Origin: Nitrospirae bacterium MYbinv3
GTDB taxonomy: Bacteria > Nitrospirota > Thermodesulfovibrionia > Thermodesulfovibrionales > Magnetobacteriaceae
DNA: 64,000 nt
NCBI GenBank assembly: GCA_002753395.1
Contig: PEAB01000003.1
Span: 1-64,000, forward strand
Direction of reading: 5' to 3'
This document shows positions 7,533-16,347 of the stretch, piece after piece. Both the position numbers and the translations under genes were made by a program. How positions within the stretch are numbered: position 1 is the first letter of the stretch; the number at the start of each line of letters is the position of its first letter. The notes under the pieces are model-generated. The model saw nothing but the letters and a program-made list of their open reading frames with translations. It did not search any database and was not told where the DNA came from.

Positions 7533-7640
7533 ATGTCTGAACTAATGAAAGTTTTACTTTTTATAGCAGCAGGAAACAAAGCATCAATAAGAATGTTAAT
7601 TGAGTTAGCTCAAAGGAGAACCAATGCAAGAAACAATTAA
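7533..7640 (+). CDS. Very small phage ORF
   Basis: 35 codons (MSELMKVLLFIAAGNKASIR and onward), hydrophobic in the middle and basic at the end. It overlaps the start of the nuclease gene by 17 bp, and the nuclease's ribosome binding site (AAAGGAG) lies inside it, so it could be a coupling leader. No homology recognised. Confidence 0.3.
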   Translation: MSELMKVLLFIAAGNKASIRMLIELAQRRTNARNN

Positions 7641-8448
7641 CGCAGAACAAGAAACACCTCAGTTAGTAGAGCCACCGGAAGTCATATGCAAACCGTATCT
7701 GTCGTATTCACAGATATCTATGTTTATGAGATGCCCTCGTCAGTATGAGTATCGATACATAGAAGGTATCAAACGGCCCCCGTCAGGCGCTATGAAGCAG
7801 TCAAGTGCCTTTCACGAAACAGCAGAGGTCAATTACAAACAAAAGGTCTTTTCAGAAACAGATATCCCGCTATCAGACATGAAGGATATATTTGCTGAAC
7901 GCTTTGATTTTATATTTAACAGTGAAGAGATTGTCTTTGATGAAGGCGATAACAAAGCTAAGCTCAAAGACAAAGGCATTGAGATTGTCGAGGTACATCA
8001 TACCATCATAACTCCAACTGTACAGCCTCAACTAGTTGAAGAGAAGTTTAAAATAAGCCTCGGAGATGATTTCCCTTATGACCTTCTAGGTATTTGGGAT
8101 GTTGTAGACATCAATAACCTCATCATAGACAACAAGGCCTATAGCAAGACGCCGTCTCAAGATGATGTCGATAAAGACCTACAACTCACTGCTTACGCAT
8201 TAGGTTTTAGAGCCTCAAGACAACAGATAGAGAAAGGGCTAAGGATTGACGCAATCATCAAAAACAAGACTTGTAAGGCCGTTCAGATTAACACCACACG
8301 TACAAATATGGATTGTCGGTGGTTATTAAAATCCATCGAGCAGATAGTACAAGCAATCAAAGGAGGGGTTTTTTACCCAAATTCTAATGGATGGCATTGT
8401 AGCCAAAAGTTTTGCGGATACTGGGATATGTGCAAAGGAGGGCATTAA
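7624..8448 (+). CDS. PD-(D/E)XK nuclease (Cas4/RecB-like), phage recombination
   Basis: 274 residues. The N-terminus YLSYSQISMFMRCPRQYEYR is the usual 'S.S.l..f..CP..f.Y' opening of Cas4/AddB-type nucleases with the first cysteine. The catalytic region reads GIWDVVD, then LIIDNKAYS, giving the D...D-x-K arrangement, followed by the conserved QLTAYALG helix (Q and Y). The C-terminal CSQKFCGYWDMC could complete a four-Cys Fe-S cluster with the N-terminal cysteine. It starts the recombination module with the ATPase, SSB-like and RecD-like genes and probably acts as the exonuclease. Confidence 0.8.
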   Translation: MQETINAEQETPQLVEPPEVICKPYLSYSQISMFMRCPRQYEYRYIEGIKRPPSGAMKQSSAFHETAEVNYKQKVFSETDIPLSDMKDIFAERFDFIFNSEEIVFDEGDNKAKLKDKGIEIVEVHHTIITPTVQPQLVEEKFKISLGDDFPYDLLGIWDVVDINNLIIDNKAYSKTPSQDDVDKDLQLTAYALGFRASRQQIEKGLRIDAIIKNKTCKAVQINTTRTNMDCRWLLKSIEQIVQAIKGGVFYPNSNGWHCSQKFCGYWDMCKGGH

Positions 8449-8449
8449 T

Positions 8450-9493
8450 ATGAACTTGAAGACAGCTGTAAGGCTCCCTGGAGACAACGGAGATACACTT
8501 AATAACGGGTTGCCCAATGCAACAGTATCACCACAAGCACAAAGCTCATCGGTCGATGTAGATTTTGTAAACAAGACGATAGAAGACAAGAAACCGTTTA
8601 TACAAACAACCGCTGTAGCGGGGTCCCCTTTTACCCGTGCAGTATCTAAAGAGCAGCGTATTAAATTGTTCTTGTGGGGTGATTCAGGCGTAGGAAAGAC
8701 AACGCTCGCATTGCAGTTTCCAGCTCCTGTTGTAATAGACCTCGAGGCTGGAACAACCCTGTATGGTGGGATTTATAGTTTTGAGGTGTTACACTCTAAC
8801 ACCCCCGATGAGATTATGGGGGCTATAGACTGGCTATTACAGAACAAGCACCCGTATAAAACCCTCGTGATTGACCCTGTTACAGTCTATTGGGATTCAT
8901 TACAAAAGAAATATAGCGATATCTTTCTCTTGAGAAACAAGCAATCAAAAGGGTATAAGCATGAGTTCTACGATTTCCAGCCCAAGGACTGGCTTACTAT
9001 CAAGTCTGAACTCAAAGAGTTTATACGCAAGCTGATGATGCTGGACATGAACGTGGTTGTCATCGCACGTGAAAAACCACAATACAAGGAAGGCTCGATA
9101 ATGGTCGCCATGGGAGAGACCTTTGATGGCGAAAAGTCTTTACCTTATATGTTTGACACGATAGTAAGACTAAGTGTCAGAGATGGCAGGCGTATAGGTA
9201 CATGTTTAAAGGATAGGTCTAACAAGTTACCGGCAAGTTTTGAGGTGTCTTATTCCTTTTTTGAGAACCTGTTTGGAAAAGATAGCCTCAACAGGTCTGT
9301 GAAAAAATCGGGGCTTATAACTACAGAGCAAAAGAGTCGTCTGCAATTTTTATTAGAGCAGTTTAAGTTATCACGAGAGCAGATATACGAGCGATTAAGT
9401 GCATATGGGGCAGAGACGATAGACGACTTGGAACAAGAAAAAGCAGCTTTGATTTTATCAAAGCTAGAAACGGCATTAGCAAACAGGAGATAG
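8450..9493 (+). CDS. Phage RecA-fold ATP-binding protein (AAA_24 type)
   Basis: 347 residues from ATG 8450 with AAAGGAGG upstream; an earlier in-frame ATG would overlap the previous gene and is unlikely. Walker A is WGDSGVGKTTLALQF at about residue 75, then VVIDLEAGTTLYG and a Walker B-like KTLVIDPVT, followed by LDMNVVVIAREK. This matches the phage ATPase family (often annotated phage nucleotide-binding or Sak4-like) used in single-strand annealing and recombination. It lies between a nuclease and an SSB-like gene, which supports that role. Confidence 0.8.
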   Translation: MNLKTAVRLPGDNGDTLNNGLPNATVSPQAQSSSVDVDFVNKTIEDKKPFIQTTAVAGSPFTRAVSKEQRIKLFLWGDSGVGKTTLALQFPAPVVIDLEAGTTLYGGIYSFEVLHSNTPDEIMGAIDWLLQNKHPYKTLVIDPVTVYWDSLQKKYSDIFLLRNKQSKGYKHEFYDFQPKDWLTIKSELKEFIRKLMMLDMNVVVIAREKPQYKEGSIMVAMGETFDGEKSLPYMFDTIVRLSVRDGRRIGTCLKDRSNKLPASFEVSYSFFENLFGKDSLNRSVKKSGLITTEQKSRLQFLLEQFKLSREQIYERLSAYGAETIDDLEQEKAALILSKLETALANRR

Positions 9494-9494
9494 T

Positions 9495-9992
9495 ATGACA
9501 GCAGTAGATTTCATAGAGATAGACTTTACAAATGTAGAAGAGATAGACGATTTTTCTCCTTTACCTGAAGGGAAGTATATTTGTGAACTCCAACATATCG
9601 ATGAAAGGCAAACAAGAAATGGAGACCGATTATGGGCATTAAAGTTTAAGATTGTGGTCGGTGAATACGCAGGCAGGTTCTTGTTTGATAACATGGTATT
9701 CTCTACAAATACGCTAAAGAGAGTCAAGCATATCTGCAAGAATATAGGACTTGATGTGTCGCATAAGTTAAGTCTTTCACCTGCTTTACTAATCGGTCGA
9801 AAGGTTATACTTGATACCGTAACAGATGAGTACATAAATAGCCAAGACGAAAAGAGAAAACGCAGCATTGTAACCTATGCGGGTTATAATCTATACAAAA
9901 AAGACCTTGAGGAAGACTATGTAACTCCACAGTCAAGACAAACTTCGCAAGGCAAAACAGAAGACTACAGCGAAGATTCAATGCCGTTTTAG
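9495..9992 (+). CDS. Phage single-stranded DNA-binding-like protein (DUF669 type)
   Basis: 165 residues. The core (YICELQHIDERQTRNGDRLW, then FDNMVF and RVKHICKNIGL) resembles DUF669 phage proteins, which behave as SSBs. The last residues, EDYSEDSMPF, are an acidic tail ending in MPF, the hallmark of SSB tails that recruit partner proteins. It starts one base after the ATPase stop with a GGAG ribosome binding site inside that gene, so the two are co-expressed. It probably coats the ssDNA made by the nuclease and RecD-like helicase. Confidence 0.72.
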   Translation: MTAVDFIEIDFTNVEEIDDFSPLPEGKYICELQHIDERQTRNGDRLWALKFKIVVGEYAGRFLFDNMVFSTNTLKRVKHICKNIGLDVSHKLSLSPALLIGRKVILDTVTDEYINSQDEKRKRSIVTYAGYNLYKKDLEEDYVTPQSRQTSQGKTEDYSEDSMPF

Positions 9993-10005
9993 GCAGGAGG
10001 AGAGG

Positions 10006-11736
10006 ATGACGATAGCAGAGCAATTGCAGACAGTATATGATAGCCCAGATACCAACAGTTTTACAAGTGATGATATACAAAAGATGTTCCCTACAATTCG
10101 TATATCTGCAACAGTATCTTCAAGGATTGTTGCAAGATATAAAGACAAGACAAAGTCAATCCTTACGAATAAGCCCTATCAGCTTATCAGAGACATCAAT
10201 GGGGTTGGATTTACAACTGCTGATGCAATTGCTCGTGCTGTAGGTTATAAGATAGCAGGTCAAGATAGAATAGAAGCTGGAATAAGACATGTGCTTACGG
10301 AAGGTGCTCAAACATCAGGATGTACATGTATGCCATATGGCTATCTTGTTGTAAGTGTACAAAAACTATTAGGGGTTCAAGATGTACTGATAATGTCAGT
10401 TGTAGACCACATGATAAGTCGGGGAAGTCTTATATCAAAAGATACATCAGTTGCACTGAAGAAGTATTATAATCTTGAGGAATCAATCGCTAACGAGTTA
10501 AGGCGCATAATAAATTCAGAGTCAAAGTTGATAGCGTCTTTAATTAATGACGACAACTTACAAGACGATCAGAGACAAGCACTGCGAAAGATAGTAGACA
10601 GTAAGGTGTTTGTTTTAACTGGTCCCCCTGGCACAGGTAAGACTTATACGATAAAGCGGATAATTGAGATGTTCAAGACTGACAAGATTGCTCTTACTGC
10701 CCCAACTGGTAAGGCTGCAAAGCGTATGTTTGAACAAACAGATGTAGATGCGTGTACCATACATCGTTTGCTTGGTGCAAGTAAGTTTGATGGCGTGTTT
10801 GCTTTTACTTATAACAGAGAAAACAAACTCGATGTAAACTTAATCATCGTCGATGAGTCAAGTATGATAGACGTCTTTCTTATGTCGTCTTTACTTGAAG
10901 CAATCCCTGATACAACAAGATTAATCCTTGTTGGCGATAGCTATCAATTGCCATCTGTTGGCCCCGGAAATATATTGAAAGATATTATTGCTTCAGGGGT
11001 TATCCCAACGGTCGAATTAACGATTATTAAAAGGCAAGATGAAGGATTAATAATACGAAATTGTCACAAGATTAAAGATGGCTACAATATAAACCTTGAA
11101 AACTCAACAGCTAAGGATTTCTTCTTCTTAATGAGAGATACGGAGGAAGAGATACAAGAAACAGTATTAGGATTATATGACAGGCTTAAAAGGCCAATTT
11201 CAGATGTGCAAATACTCTCACCGTTCAAAAGCCGAACTGGCCTTTCTTGTGAAAAGTTTAATGCCCTATATCAAGATAAAGTAAATGCAAGACCTTTACA
11301 CAAGACAATGCCTTATAAGATAGGCGATAAGGTTATCCAGACTAAAAACAATTACGATATAGGGGTCTTTAACGGTGATATTGGATTTATCAAGAAGATT
11401 GATTATGGACGGTTAAGGATTAGATTTGAGAATCCTCTAAGAGAGGTTAGTGTTCCTGCCTCTGAAGTACAATTAGCGTATGCGATAACGATTCATAAGT
11501 CCCAAGGGTCAGAATGGCCAGTTGTTATAATCCCTGTACATATCAGTTTTGGTGGATTCTTAATGAATCGAAATATGCTTTATACAGCAATAAGCAGGGC
11601 AAAAGAGATATGTATTTTGGTCGGACACAAAAATGAAGTTGCAAAGATAATAAAGCGCAACAAGGTACAGAAGAGGTATACAAACCTTGAAGTATTATTG
11701 AAACAAAAAGGAGATAACAAGCAATGGATAAACTAA
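10006..11736 (+). CDS. RecD2-like helicase
   Basis: 576 residues. The N-terminal region (10-160) contains a helix-hairpin-helix-like stretch, LIRDINGVGFTTADAIARAV, as in RecD2. The SF1 helicase motifs follow in order: GPPGTGKTYT (motif I, near residue 207), APTGKAAKRM (Ia), IIVDESSMIDVFL (II), ILVGDSYQLPSVGPG (III), and VQLAYAITIHKSQGSEWP (V), ending with MLYTAISRAK (VI). The 5'-3' polarity is expected from the family. A strong GGAGG ribosome binding site precedes the ATG. In this operon it would unwind ends for the nuclease/SSB pair. Confidence 0.88.
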   Translation: MTIAEQLQTVYDSPDTNSFTSDDIQKMFPTIRISATVSSRIVARYKDKTKSILTNKPYQLIRDINGVGFTTADAIARAVGYKIAGQDRIEAGIRHVLTEGAQTSGCTCMPYGYLVVSVQKLLGVQDVLIMSVVDHMISRGSLISKDTSVALKKYYNLEESIANELRRIINSESKLIASLINDDNLQDDQRQALRKIVDSKVFVLTGPPGTGKTYTIKRIIEMFKTDKIALTAPTGKAAKRMFEQTDVDACTIHRLLGASKFDGVFAFTYNRENKLDVNLIIVDESSMIDVFLMSSLLEAIPDTTRLILVGDSYQLPSVGPGNILKDIIASGVIPTVELTIIKRQDEGLIIRNCHKIKDGYNINLENSTAKDFFFLMRDTEEEIQETVLGLYDRLKRPISDVQILSPFKSRTGLSCEKFNALYQDKVNARPLHKTMPYKIGDKVIQTKNNYDIGVFNGDIGFIKKIDYGRLRIRFENPLREVSVPASEVQLAYAITIHKSQGSEWPVVIIPVHISFGGFLMNRNMLYTAISRAKEICILVGHKNEVAKIIKRNKVQKRYTNLEVLLKQKGDNKQWIN

Positions 11737-12002
11737 AAGAAACAATAATTCAGAGGATAGAGGACTTGTTTGCAGGAGCGATAGACGGCATAAGTTCAAT
11801 ACTCGCAACTGAAAACGAAATAACATTGAAATATAATGTAATGATAAAAAAAGAAGGGTTAGAACTAAGTATAGACACAAGACAGACTTACAGCAAGGGT
11901 AATGTAAAGGCATCACACATGGACAGGCTAAGCTATTGGCCTGGGCTGTTTGACTCGGTAAAGGTAGGGATGAGTGATCAAGAAGACCCCGCCACCTCCT
12001 GA
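11724..12002 (+). CDS. Hypothetical phage protein
   Basis: 92 residues, overlapping the RecD-like gene by 13 bp and preceded by AAAAAGGAG. An N-terminal amphipathic helix (KETIIQRIEDLFAGAIDGI) is followed by a beta-rich part (EITLKYNVMIKKEGLELS). No family recognised. The position between helicase and excisionase suggests an accessory recombination or regulatory protein. Confidence 0.6.
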   Translation: MDKLKETIIQRIEDLFAGAIDGISSILATENEITLKYNVMIKKEGLELSIDTRQTYSKGNVKASHMDRLSYWPGLFDSVKVGMSDQEDPATS

Positions 12003-12210
12003 CGCAGCCGTGCTTTCCCCAGGAGAAGCGTGCTACATACTCGGCCTGTCGTGGAATACGTTACGACCGCTGCTTACCGCCGGTGAAATCCGCCACAAGC
12101 GCGTCGGTACCAGGTACATTATCCCGCGTCAGGCCATTGATGACTACTTGCAGTCAGACGTAGACAGTGCGAGGGCATTTGCTAAAACAATTCTAAGGAG
12201 CGTAAAATGA
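11974..12210 (+). CDS. xis: Excisionase/MerR-type HTH protein
   Basis: 78 residues from a GTG at 11974 with GTAGGGATGA upstream. LSPGEACYILGLSWNTLRPL then GEIRHKRVGTRYIIPRQAID is the HTH_17/excisionase winged-helix pattern, including the RVG-R-wing. It overlaps the preceding gene by 29 bp and the integrase by 4 bp (ATGA). It is expected to bend attachment-site DNA and steer the integrase towards excision. Confidence 0.75.
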   Translation: MIKKTPPPPDAAVLSPGEACYILGLSWNTLRPLLTAGEIRHKRVGTRYIIPRQAIDDYLQSDVDSARAFAKTILRSVK

Positions 12211-13202
12211 AATCAGTAGATGGCATGAGACTGTTTAAACGGGAAGACAACGGCATCTGGTATGTGCAGATCGACAGGACACACAAGCGGTCACTTCAGA
12301 CACGCGACGAGCGTGAGGCCAAGATGCGGTTTATCGCTCTTCAGCGGGAAGCCGTCAAGGGTAAACTCGTTGTGCTGGACAGGACGCCGACTATGTCGCT
12401 GCAAGAGTTTGTGAAGGTCTATCTGGAGTGGTGTGAAAGCAACAGGGCACCTAACACATGTGAACGCTCAGGACGAGCATTACGGAAGTTTATGGAAATT
12501 GCAGGGAAGACAAAACAAATATCCGATATTAGAAAGAAAGACATGGACTCATATGTTGCATATTGCACGTCGATTAGAAATAAACCAACCACTATCAATG
12601 TTGAAATACGACATACCAAAGCAGCGTTTTCTTGGGCAGTAACAAGAGAATACCTCAAGAGCAATCCACTACAAGGGTATTCATTGCTAAAATTCCAAAA
12701 GCCATTGCCACAATTTTTAACACCACAGCAGATACAAAAGGTCTTTGAAACTATTGGGGATAATAAAAGATACAGACTTGTTTTTGCTCTTTATGTGTAC
12801 ACGGGGGCAAGACGTGAGGAAATACACAGACTGCAATGGTCTGATATAAAGAACGATGCAATTACAATTAAAACGACCAAAAATTATAATCCTCGTATGA
12901 TTCCAATTAGTGACAGCTTAAGGGAAATAATAGTTGAATATCAAGTGAATATAGGGAAACTATTTAACATTACAATAGATCAGATGTCAAAAAGAATAAA
13001 GTATTATTTGAGAAAAGCAGGGTGTGGACACATTAGGCCGCATGATTTACGTCATACCTTTGCAAGTCAATTGATAATGTCAGGCGTAGATATGAAAACA
13101 GTGCAGGAATTATTAGGGCATACTACTTATCATACGACACAAATATATGCGCATCTTAGCCAGCAGCATTTGGAAGATGCGATCAGAAAATTACCATACT
13201 GA
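12207..13202 (+). CDS. int: Tyrosine-type site-specific integrase
   Basis: 331 residues. An N-terminal arm-binding part (residues 8-60), a core-binding SAM-like domain (65-165) and a catalytic domain (170-331). The catalytic residues are visible: YTGARREEI (first Arg), HDLRHTFAS (HxxR), LGHTTYHTTQIYAHLS (His and the nucleophile Tyr). It follows the excisionase with a 4-bp overlap and has AAGGAG upstream of the ATG. About 65 bp downstream is a tRNA-Leu 3' fragment, so the enzyme probably recombines within that tRNA. Confidence 0.93.
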   Translation: MKSVDGMRLFKREDNGIWYVQIDRTHKRSLQTRDEREAKMRFIALQREAVKGKLVVLDRTPTMSLQEFVKVYLEWCESNRAPNTCERSGRALRKFMEIAGKTKQISDIRKKDMDSYVAYCTSIRNKPTTINVEIRHTKAAFSWAVTREYLKSNPLQGYSLLKFQKPLPQFLTPQQIQKVFETIGDNKRYRLVFALYVYTGARREEIHRLQWSDIKNDAITIKTTKNYNPRMIPISDSLREIIVEYQVNIGKLFNITIDQMSKRIKYYLRKAGCGHIRPHDLRHTFASQLIMSGVDMKTVQELLGHTTYHTTQIYAHLSQQHLEDAIRKLPY

Positions 13203-13267
13203 AATGCAGGAATGCGCCCAAAAAGCACCCACCCCCTTTGAAGATACGCATTAAATATAGATGGCAC

Positions 13268-13329
13268 CCTGGACTTAAAATCCCTCGGGTATTATACTCG
13301 TACCGGTTCAAGTCCGGTCTCCGGTACCA
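13268..13329 (+). other. tRNA-Leu(TAA) 3' fragment, probable prophage attachment-site scar
   Basis: CTGGACTTAAAATCC is an anticodon arm with a TAA anticodon. A long variable arm, a perfect T-arm (ACCGG/CCGGT around TTCAAGT), the 3' acceptor strand CTCCGGT, A and CCA follow. The D-arm and 5' acceptor strand are absent upstream, so this is not a functional tRNA. A 3' tRNA part beside a tyrosine integrase is the expected product of phage integration; the reconstituted tRNA should lie at the other end of the prophage, outside this window. Confidence 0.75.
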
Positions 13330-13504
13330 CTTAATCAACATACGCATACAAAGGTTAATTCTATCAGAGTTAATACCTGCCTCTACGAGTTTTAAAGACT
13401 GCGGACTTGTGAGCGTGAAGTTTACTGTTTTTGTTGAACATACCTAATTTTAAACCTGTCATTAACGTTTCACAGTATCCTCTTTAAAAAGCAGGGTAGA
13501 AAAG

Positions 13505-13650
13505 TTCATGGTTTCAAGACTATGGATTCCCACTTTCGTGGGAATGACAGTAATGAGCGTTTTCCAAATATGTCATTCCACAGCCTACCCCTGGCTTGAA
13601 CAGGGGTAAGCAGGAGTCCAGAAAGCGTAAAAGCATAGTTACCATGAAAC
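13505..13650. repeat. MITE-like inverted-repeat element in a 470-bp gene-free stretch
   Basis: TTCATGG...ACTATGGATTCC at the left is mirrored by GGAGTCC...CATAGTTACCATGAA at the right. Inside is a hairpin TTCCCACTTTCGTGGGAA followed by TGACAG, seen again near 31,621 and 36,058. No ORF is credible in 13,340-13,800. The stretch 13,651-13,800 ends in an AT-rich region that probably holds the promoter of the GGDEF/EAL gene. Confidence 0.5.
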
Positions 13651-13800
13651 ATAAAAAAGATACGTTTCACAGACGTACTAAGCGCGTATGCAGGAATGAA
13701 AGTTGCGCTTGTATATCAGGTAATGGAGTTAACTCGAAGGGTAAATAATATTTTATTTTTAAGCTATTATAATAGGCTATTTTTCTGTTAAAATATTCAA

Positions 13801-15630
13801 ATGGCACGTGATAGTCAGGAGATGGACAAAAGGCAGATGAGCAACGAGCTTTGCAAGATGTCTCAGGGAATAAGCGATAATAAGATGGAAGAAGGTGTTA
13901 TGAGCGTTTTGCAGGAAAAGCTGTATGATAACAGCAGTTTTTTAGCGGCAATACTTGATACGGTTGGTGCGTTAGTCCTAGTAACTGATAGGGATGGCTG
14001 CGTAGTGCGCTTTAACCGCGCTTGTGAAAGGTTGACGGGATATGTCTATGACGATGTAAAAGGCAAAGTAGCGTGGGATATTTTGTGGAGCAAGGAGGAT
14101 GCGGAGGCAGTTAAAGAGATTTTTAGCAGCCTGTCCTACGATAAATTTCATACAACACATCTCTCTGATAACAAGCAGGCAAATGAGAGTTACTGGGTAT
14201 GTAAGAGCGGTTCGCAAAGACTTATTTCTTGGTCATATAACGTGATACTAGATCAAAATGGCTATGTCTCCTATCTCCTAGCCACGGGGATAGATGTTAC
14301 TCAGCACAGACTTGTTGAGCGACGTCTGGACTATCTCACCCACTTTGATTCACTGACGGACTTACCGAATCGGACACTGTTTTACGACCGCTTGAGTAAT
14401 GCGTTAGGACAGGCACGCCGGTATGATCAGATGTTTGCCCTTCTGTTTTTGGATCTCGACGGTTTTAAATACGTCAACGATACGCTTGGACATGACATGG
14501 GCGACTTACTCCTAAAAAAGGCAGCCAAAAAACTCCCCCTTTGCGTGCGTAACTCAGACACTGTTGCACATATAGGCGGCGACGAATTTGTGATCATCCT
14601 GCCTATGATAAATGATATCAGGGATGCTGCTATTGTAGCTGATAAGATACTTGACGTCTTTACCAAGTCGTTTCAACTTGACAACCATGAGTGTTTTGTG
14701 GGAGTGAGCATTGGCATCAGCATCTACCCTACGGATGGCGACGATATCGACACACTTCTGAAGAACGCCGACATCTCTATGTATAAGGCAAAAGATACAG
14801 GGAAGAATAACTATAAGTTCTATAACTCCGACATGAATGCAAAGGCGATGCGCAGGTTGAAGCTCGAAAACAACCTCAGAAGGGCTCTCCAGCGAAGTGA
14901 GTTTACCCTGAACTTTCAACCCAAATATGAGCTTTCCTGTGATACCATAGCAGGGATGGAGACACTCATCAGATGGAATACCCCACAGCACGGTTTTGTC
15001 TCACCGGTTGAGTTTATACCAGTGGCCGAGGAAACCGGCCTCATCATACCTATAGGCGAGTGGGTACTTCGTAAATCCTGTTTTTACGGAAAACAGTGGC
15101 AGGAGAGTGGTCATAAACACCTCATAATGGCTGTAAACCTATCTGCAAGACAGTTTAAATCCTATGACCTCATTAAATCTATAGAGTCCATATTAGAGGA
15201 AACCGGTTATAACCCTGAACAACTCGAACTCGAACTCACTGAGAGCGTGGTCATGGAAGACGCCGAGTCGGCCATAAAGGTACTACGCAATATAAAAAAC
15301 ATGGGTATCCACATTGCCATAGACGACTTCGGCATGGGTTACTCTTCACTCAGTTACCTAAAACGCTTTCCAATAGATAGGCTTAAGATTGACAGATCGT
15401 TTGTAAACGACATCACTACAGATACAGACGACGCTGCCATCGCTACAGCCATTATTGCTATGGCTCATAGCCTTAAGTTAAAGGTTACAGCCGAGGGTGT
15501 CGAAACGGTAGAACAACTTGAATTCCTTCGCTCCCTCAACTGCGACGAGGCACAAGGCTATCTGTTTAGCAAACCGCTGGTTCCTGAAAAGTTCACCGAA
15601 TTATTACAAAACCAAAAAACCTCTGAGTAA
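13801..15630 (+). CDS. PAS-GGDEF-EAL bifunctional c-di-GMP protein
   Basis: 609 residues, soluble. PAS domain about residues 45-160 (ILDTVGALVLVTDRDGCVVR, FNRACERLTGY), GGDEF about 180-345, EAL about 360-605. The diguanylate cyclase site reads HIGGDEFVI, intact, with DSLTDLPNR at the domain start. In the EAL domain the first motif is ETLIRW, which keeps the metal-binding E-x-L-x-R pattern, and DDFGMGYSSL, KIDRSFV and TAEGVET are all present, so both activities may be retained. It makes or degrades c-di-GMP in response to a PAS ligand. No partner gene is co-directional. Confidence 0.9.
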   Translation: MARDSQEMDKRQMSNELCKMSQGISDNKMEEGVMSVLQEKLYDNSSFLAAILDTVGALVLVTDRDGCVVRFNRACERLTGYVYDDVKGKVAWDILWSKEDAEAVKEIFSSLSYDKFHTTHLSDNKQANESYWVCKSGSQRLISWSYNVILDQNGYVSYLLATGIDVTQHRLVERRLDYLTHFDSLTDLPNRTLFYDRLSNALGQARRYDQMFALLFLDLDGFKYVNDTLGHDMGDLLLKKAAKKLPLCVRNSDTVAHIGGDEFVIILPMINDIRDAAIVADKILDVFTKSFQLDNHECFVGVSIGISIYPTDGDDIDTLLKNADISMYKAKDTGKNNYKFYNSDMNAKAMRRLKLENNLRRALQRSEFTLNFQPKYELSCDTIAGMETLIRWNTPQHGFVSPVEFIPVAEETGLIIPIGEWVLRKSCFYGKQWQESGHKHLIMAVNLSARQFKSYDLIKSIESILEETGYNPEQLELELTESVVMEDAESAIKVLRNIKNMGIHIAIDDFGMGYSSLSYLKRFPIDRLKIDRSFVNDITTDTDDAAIATAIIAMAHSLKLKVTAEGVETVEQLEFLRSLNCDEAQGYLFSKPLVPEKFTELLQNQKTSE

Positions 15631-15698
15631 GCCTTCCAAAGGGATAAAACAGACTAAAGAGCTTCTGCGACGGTTTATTTTTTTGCTTAAATAATACG

Positions 15699-16247
15699 TC
15701 AGGTGGATTTGGTTTTAAGGATGATTGACTTGACCCTCTCGTGGTAGGACAGGATTGCTTCTTTCGTCTTGTCATCTATGCTGTTATCGTTTTCTAACAG
15801 AGACATCACCTGTTGACCTTCAGAAACTATCTGATCGGTCAACTCAGTATGGGATAGATGCATCTTTTCTACGTTGTCTAACAGGGTGTTGACGTCTCTA
15901 ACGAAACACTTGATGAGATAAACGTCCTTGTCTCTTAAAAACAGCCGTTTAGTGAAATCTCCAGACAATACTGCTTCCATGTCCTTAAGAAGTCTTCCAA
16001 ACGGGCTTAGTATACGATAAGCAAAAAACATGACAAGTAATATCGCCGCAATCCCATAACATAAAAAAACCACCACAAAGGCAAGCAAGCTATGTTGTGC
16101 ACCTGCAACACCTTCGCTATGTATAAGCGGTTTATGTGTAAATAAGGCCACAGTGATCACCAACAACACAACGATCAATATTATAAGCGCAACAACCAGG
16201 TTGTGCTTCTCTGAAAGTGTCGCTCTACTTCCCCCTTCATTTCCCAT
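15699..16247 (-). CDS. Two-TM HAMP-like membrane protein
   Basis: 182 residues. Two membrane spans (about 18-38 and 55-78: LVVALIILIVVLLVITVALF and FVVVFLCYGIAAILLVMFFA), then a HAMP-like region (RILSPFGRLLKDMEAVLSGD, FTKRLFLRDKD) and a coiled-coil C-terminus. The loop between the spans is too short for a normal sensor domain, and no kinase, GGDEF or MCP output follows, so it resembles the front of a receptor alone. It is convergent with the GGDEF/EAL gene. Function unknown. Confidence 0.65.
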   Translation of the reverse strand: MGNEGGSRATLSEKHNLVVALIILIVVLLVITVALFTHKPLIHSEGVAGAQHSLLAFVVVFLCYGIAAILLVMFFAYRILSPFGRLLKDMEAVLSGDFTKRLFLRDKDVYLIKCFVRDVNTLLDNVEKMHLSHTELTDQIVSEGQQVMSLLENDNSIDDKTKEAILSYHERVKSIILKTKST

Positions 16248-16347
16248 AGCTCTATATTACCACTAACATATTAAAATAATCAACTGCAAAATGGGCGTAT
16301 AAATTTTATTGAGGTATTTATTTTTGTGGTACAATGTTTTAACATAG

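Noticed and set aside
6704..13202. DGR reverse transcriptase or template repeat in the window
   Set aside because: I looked for a reverse transcriptase and an AAC-rich near-copy of the variable region and found neither.
13238..13447. Small ORF after the integrase
   Set aside because: Covers the tRNA-Leu fragment; coding potential is incidental.
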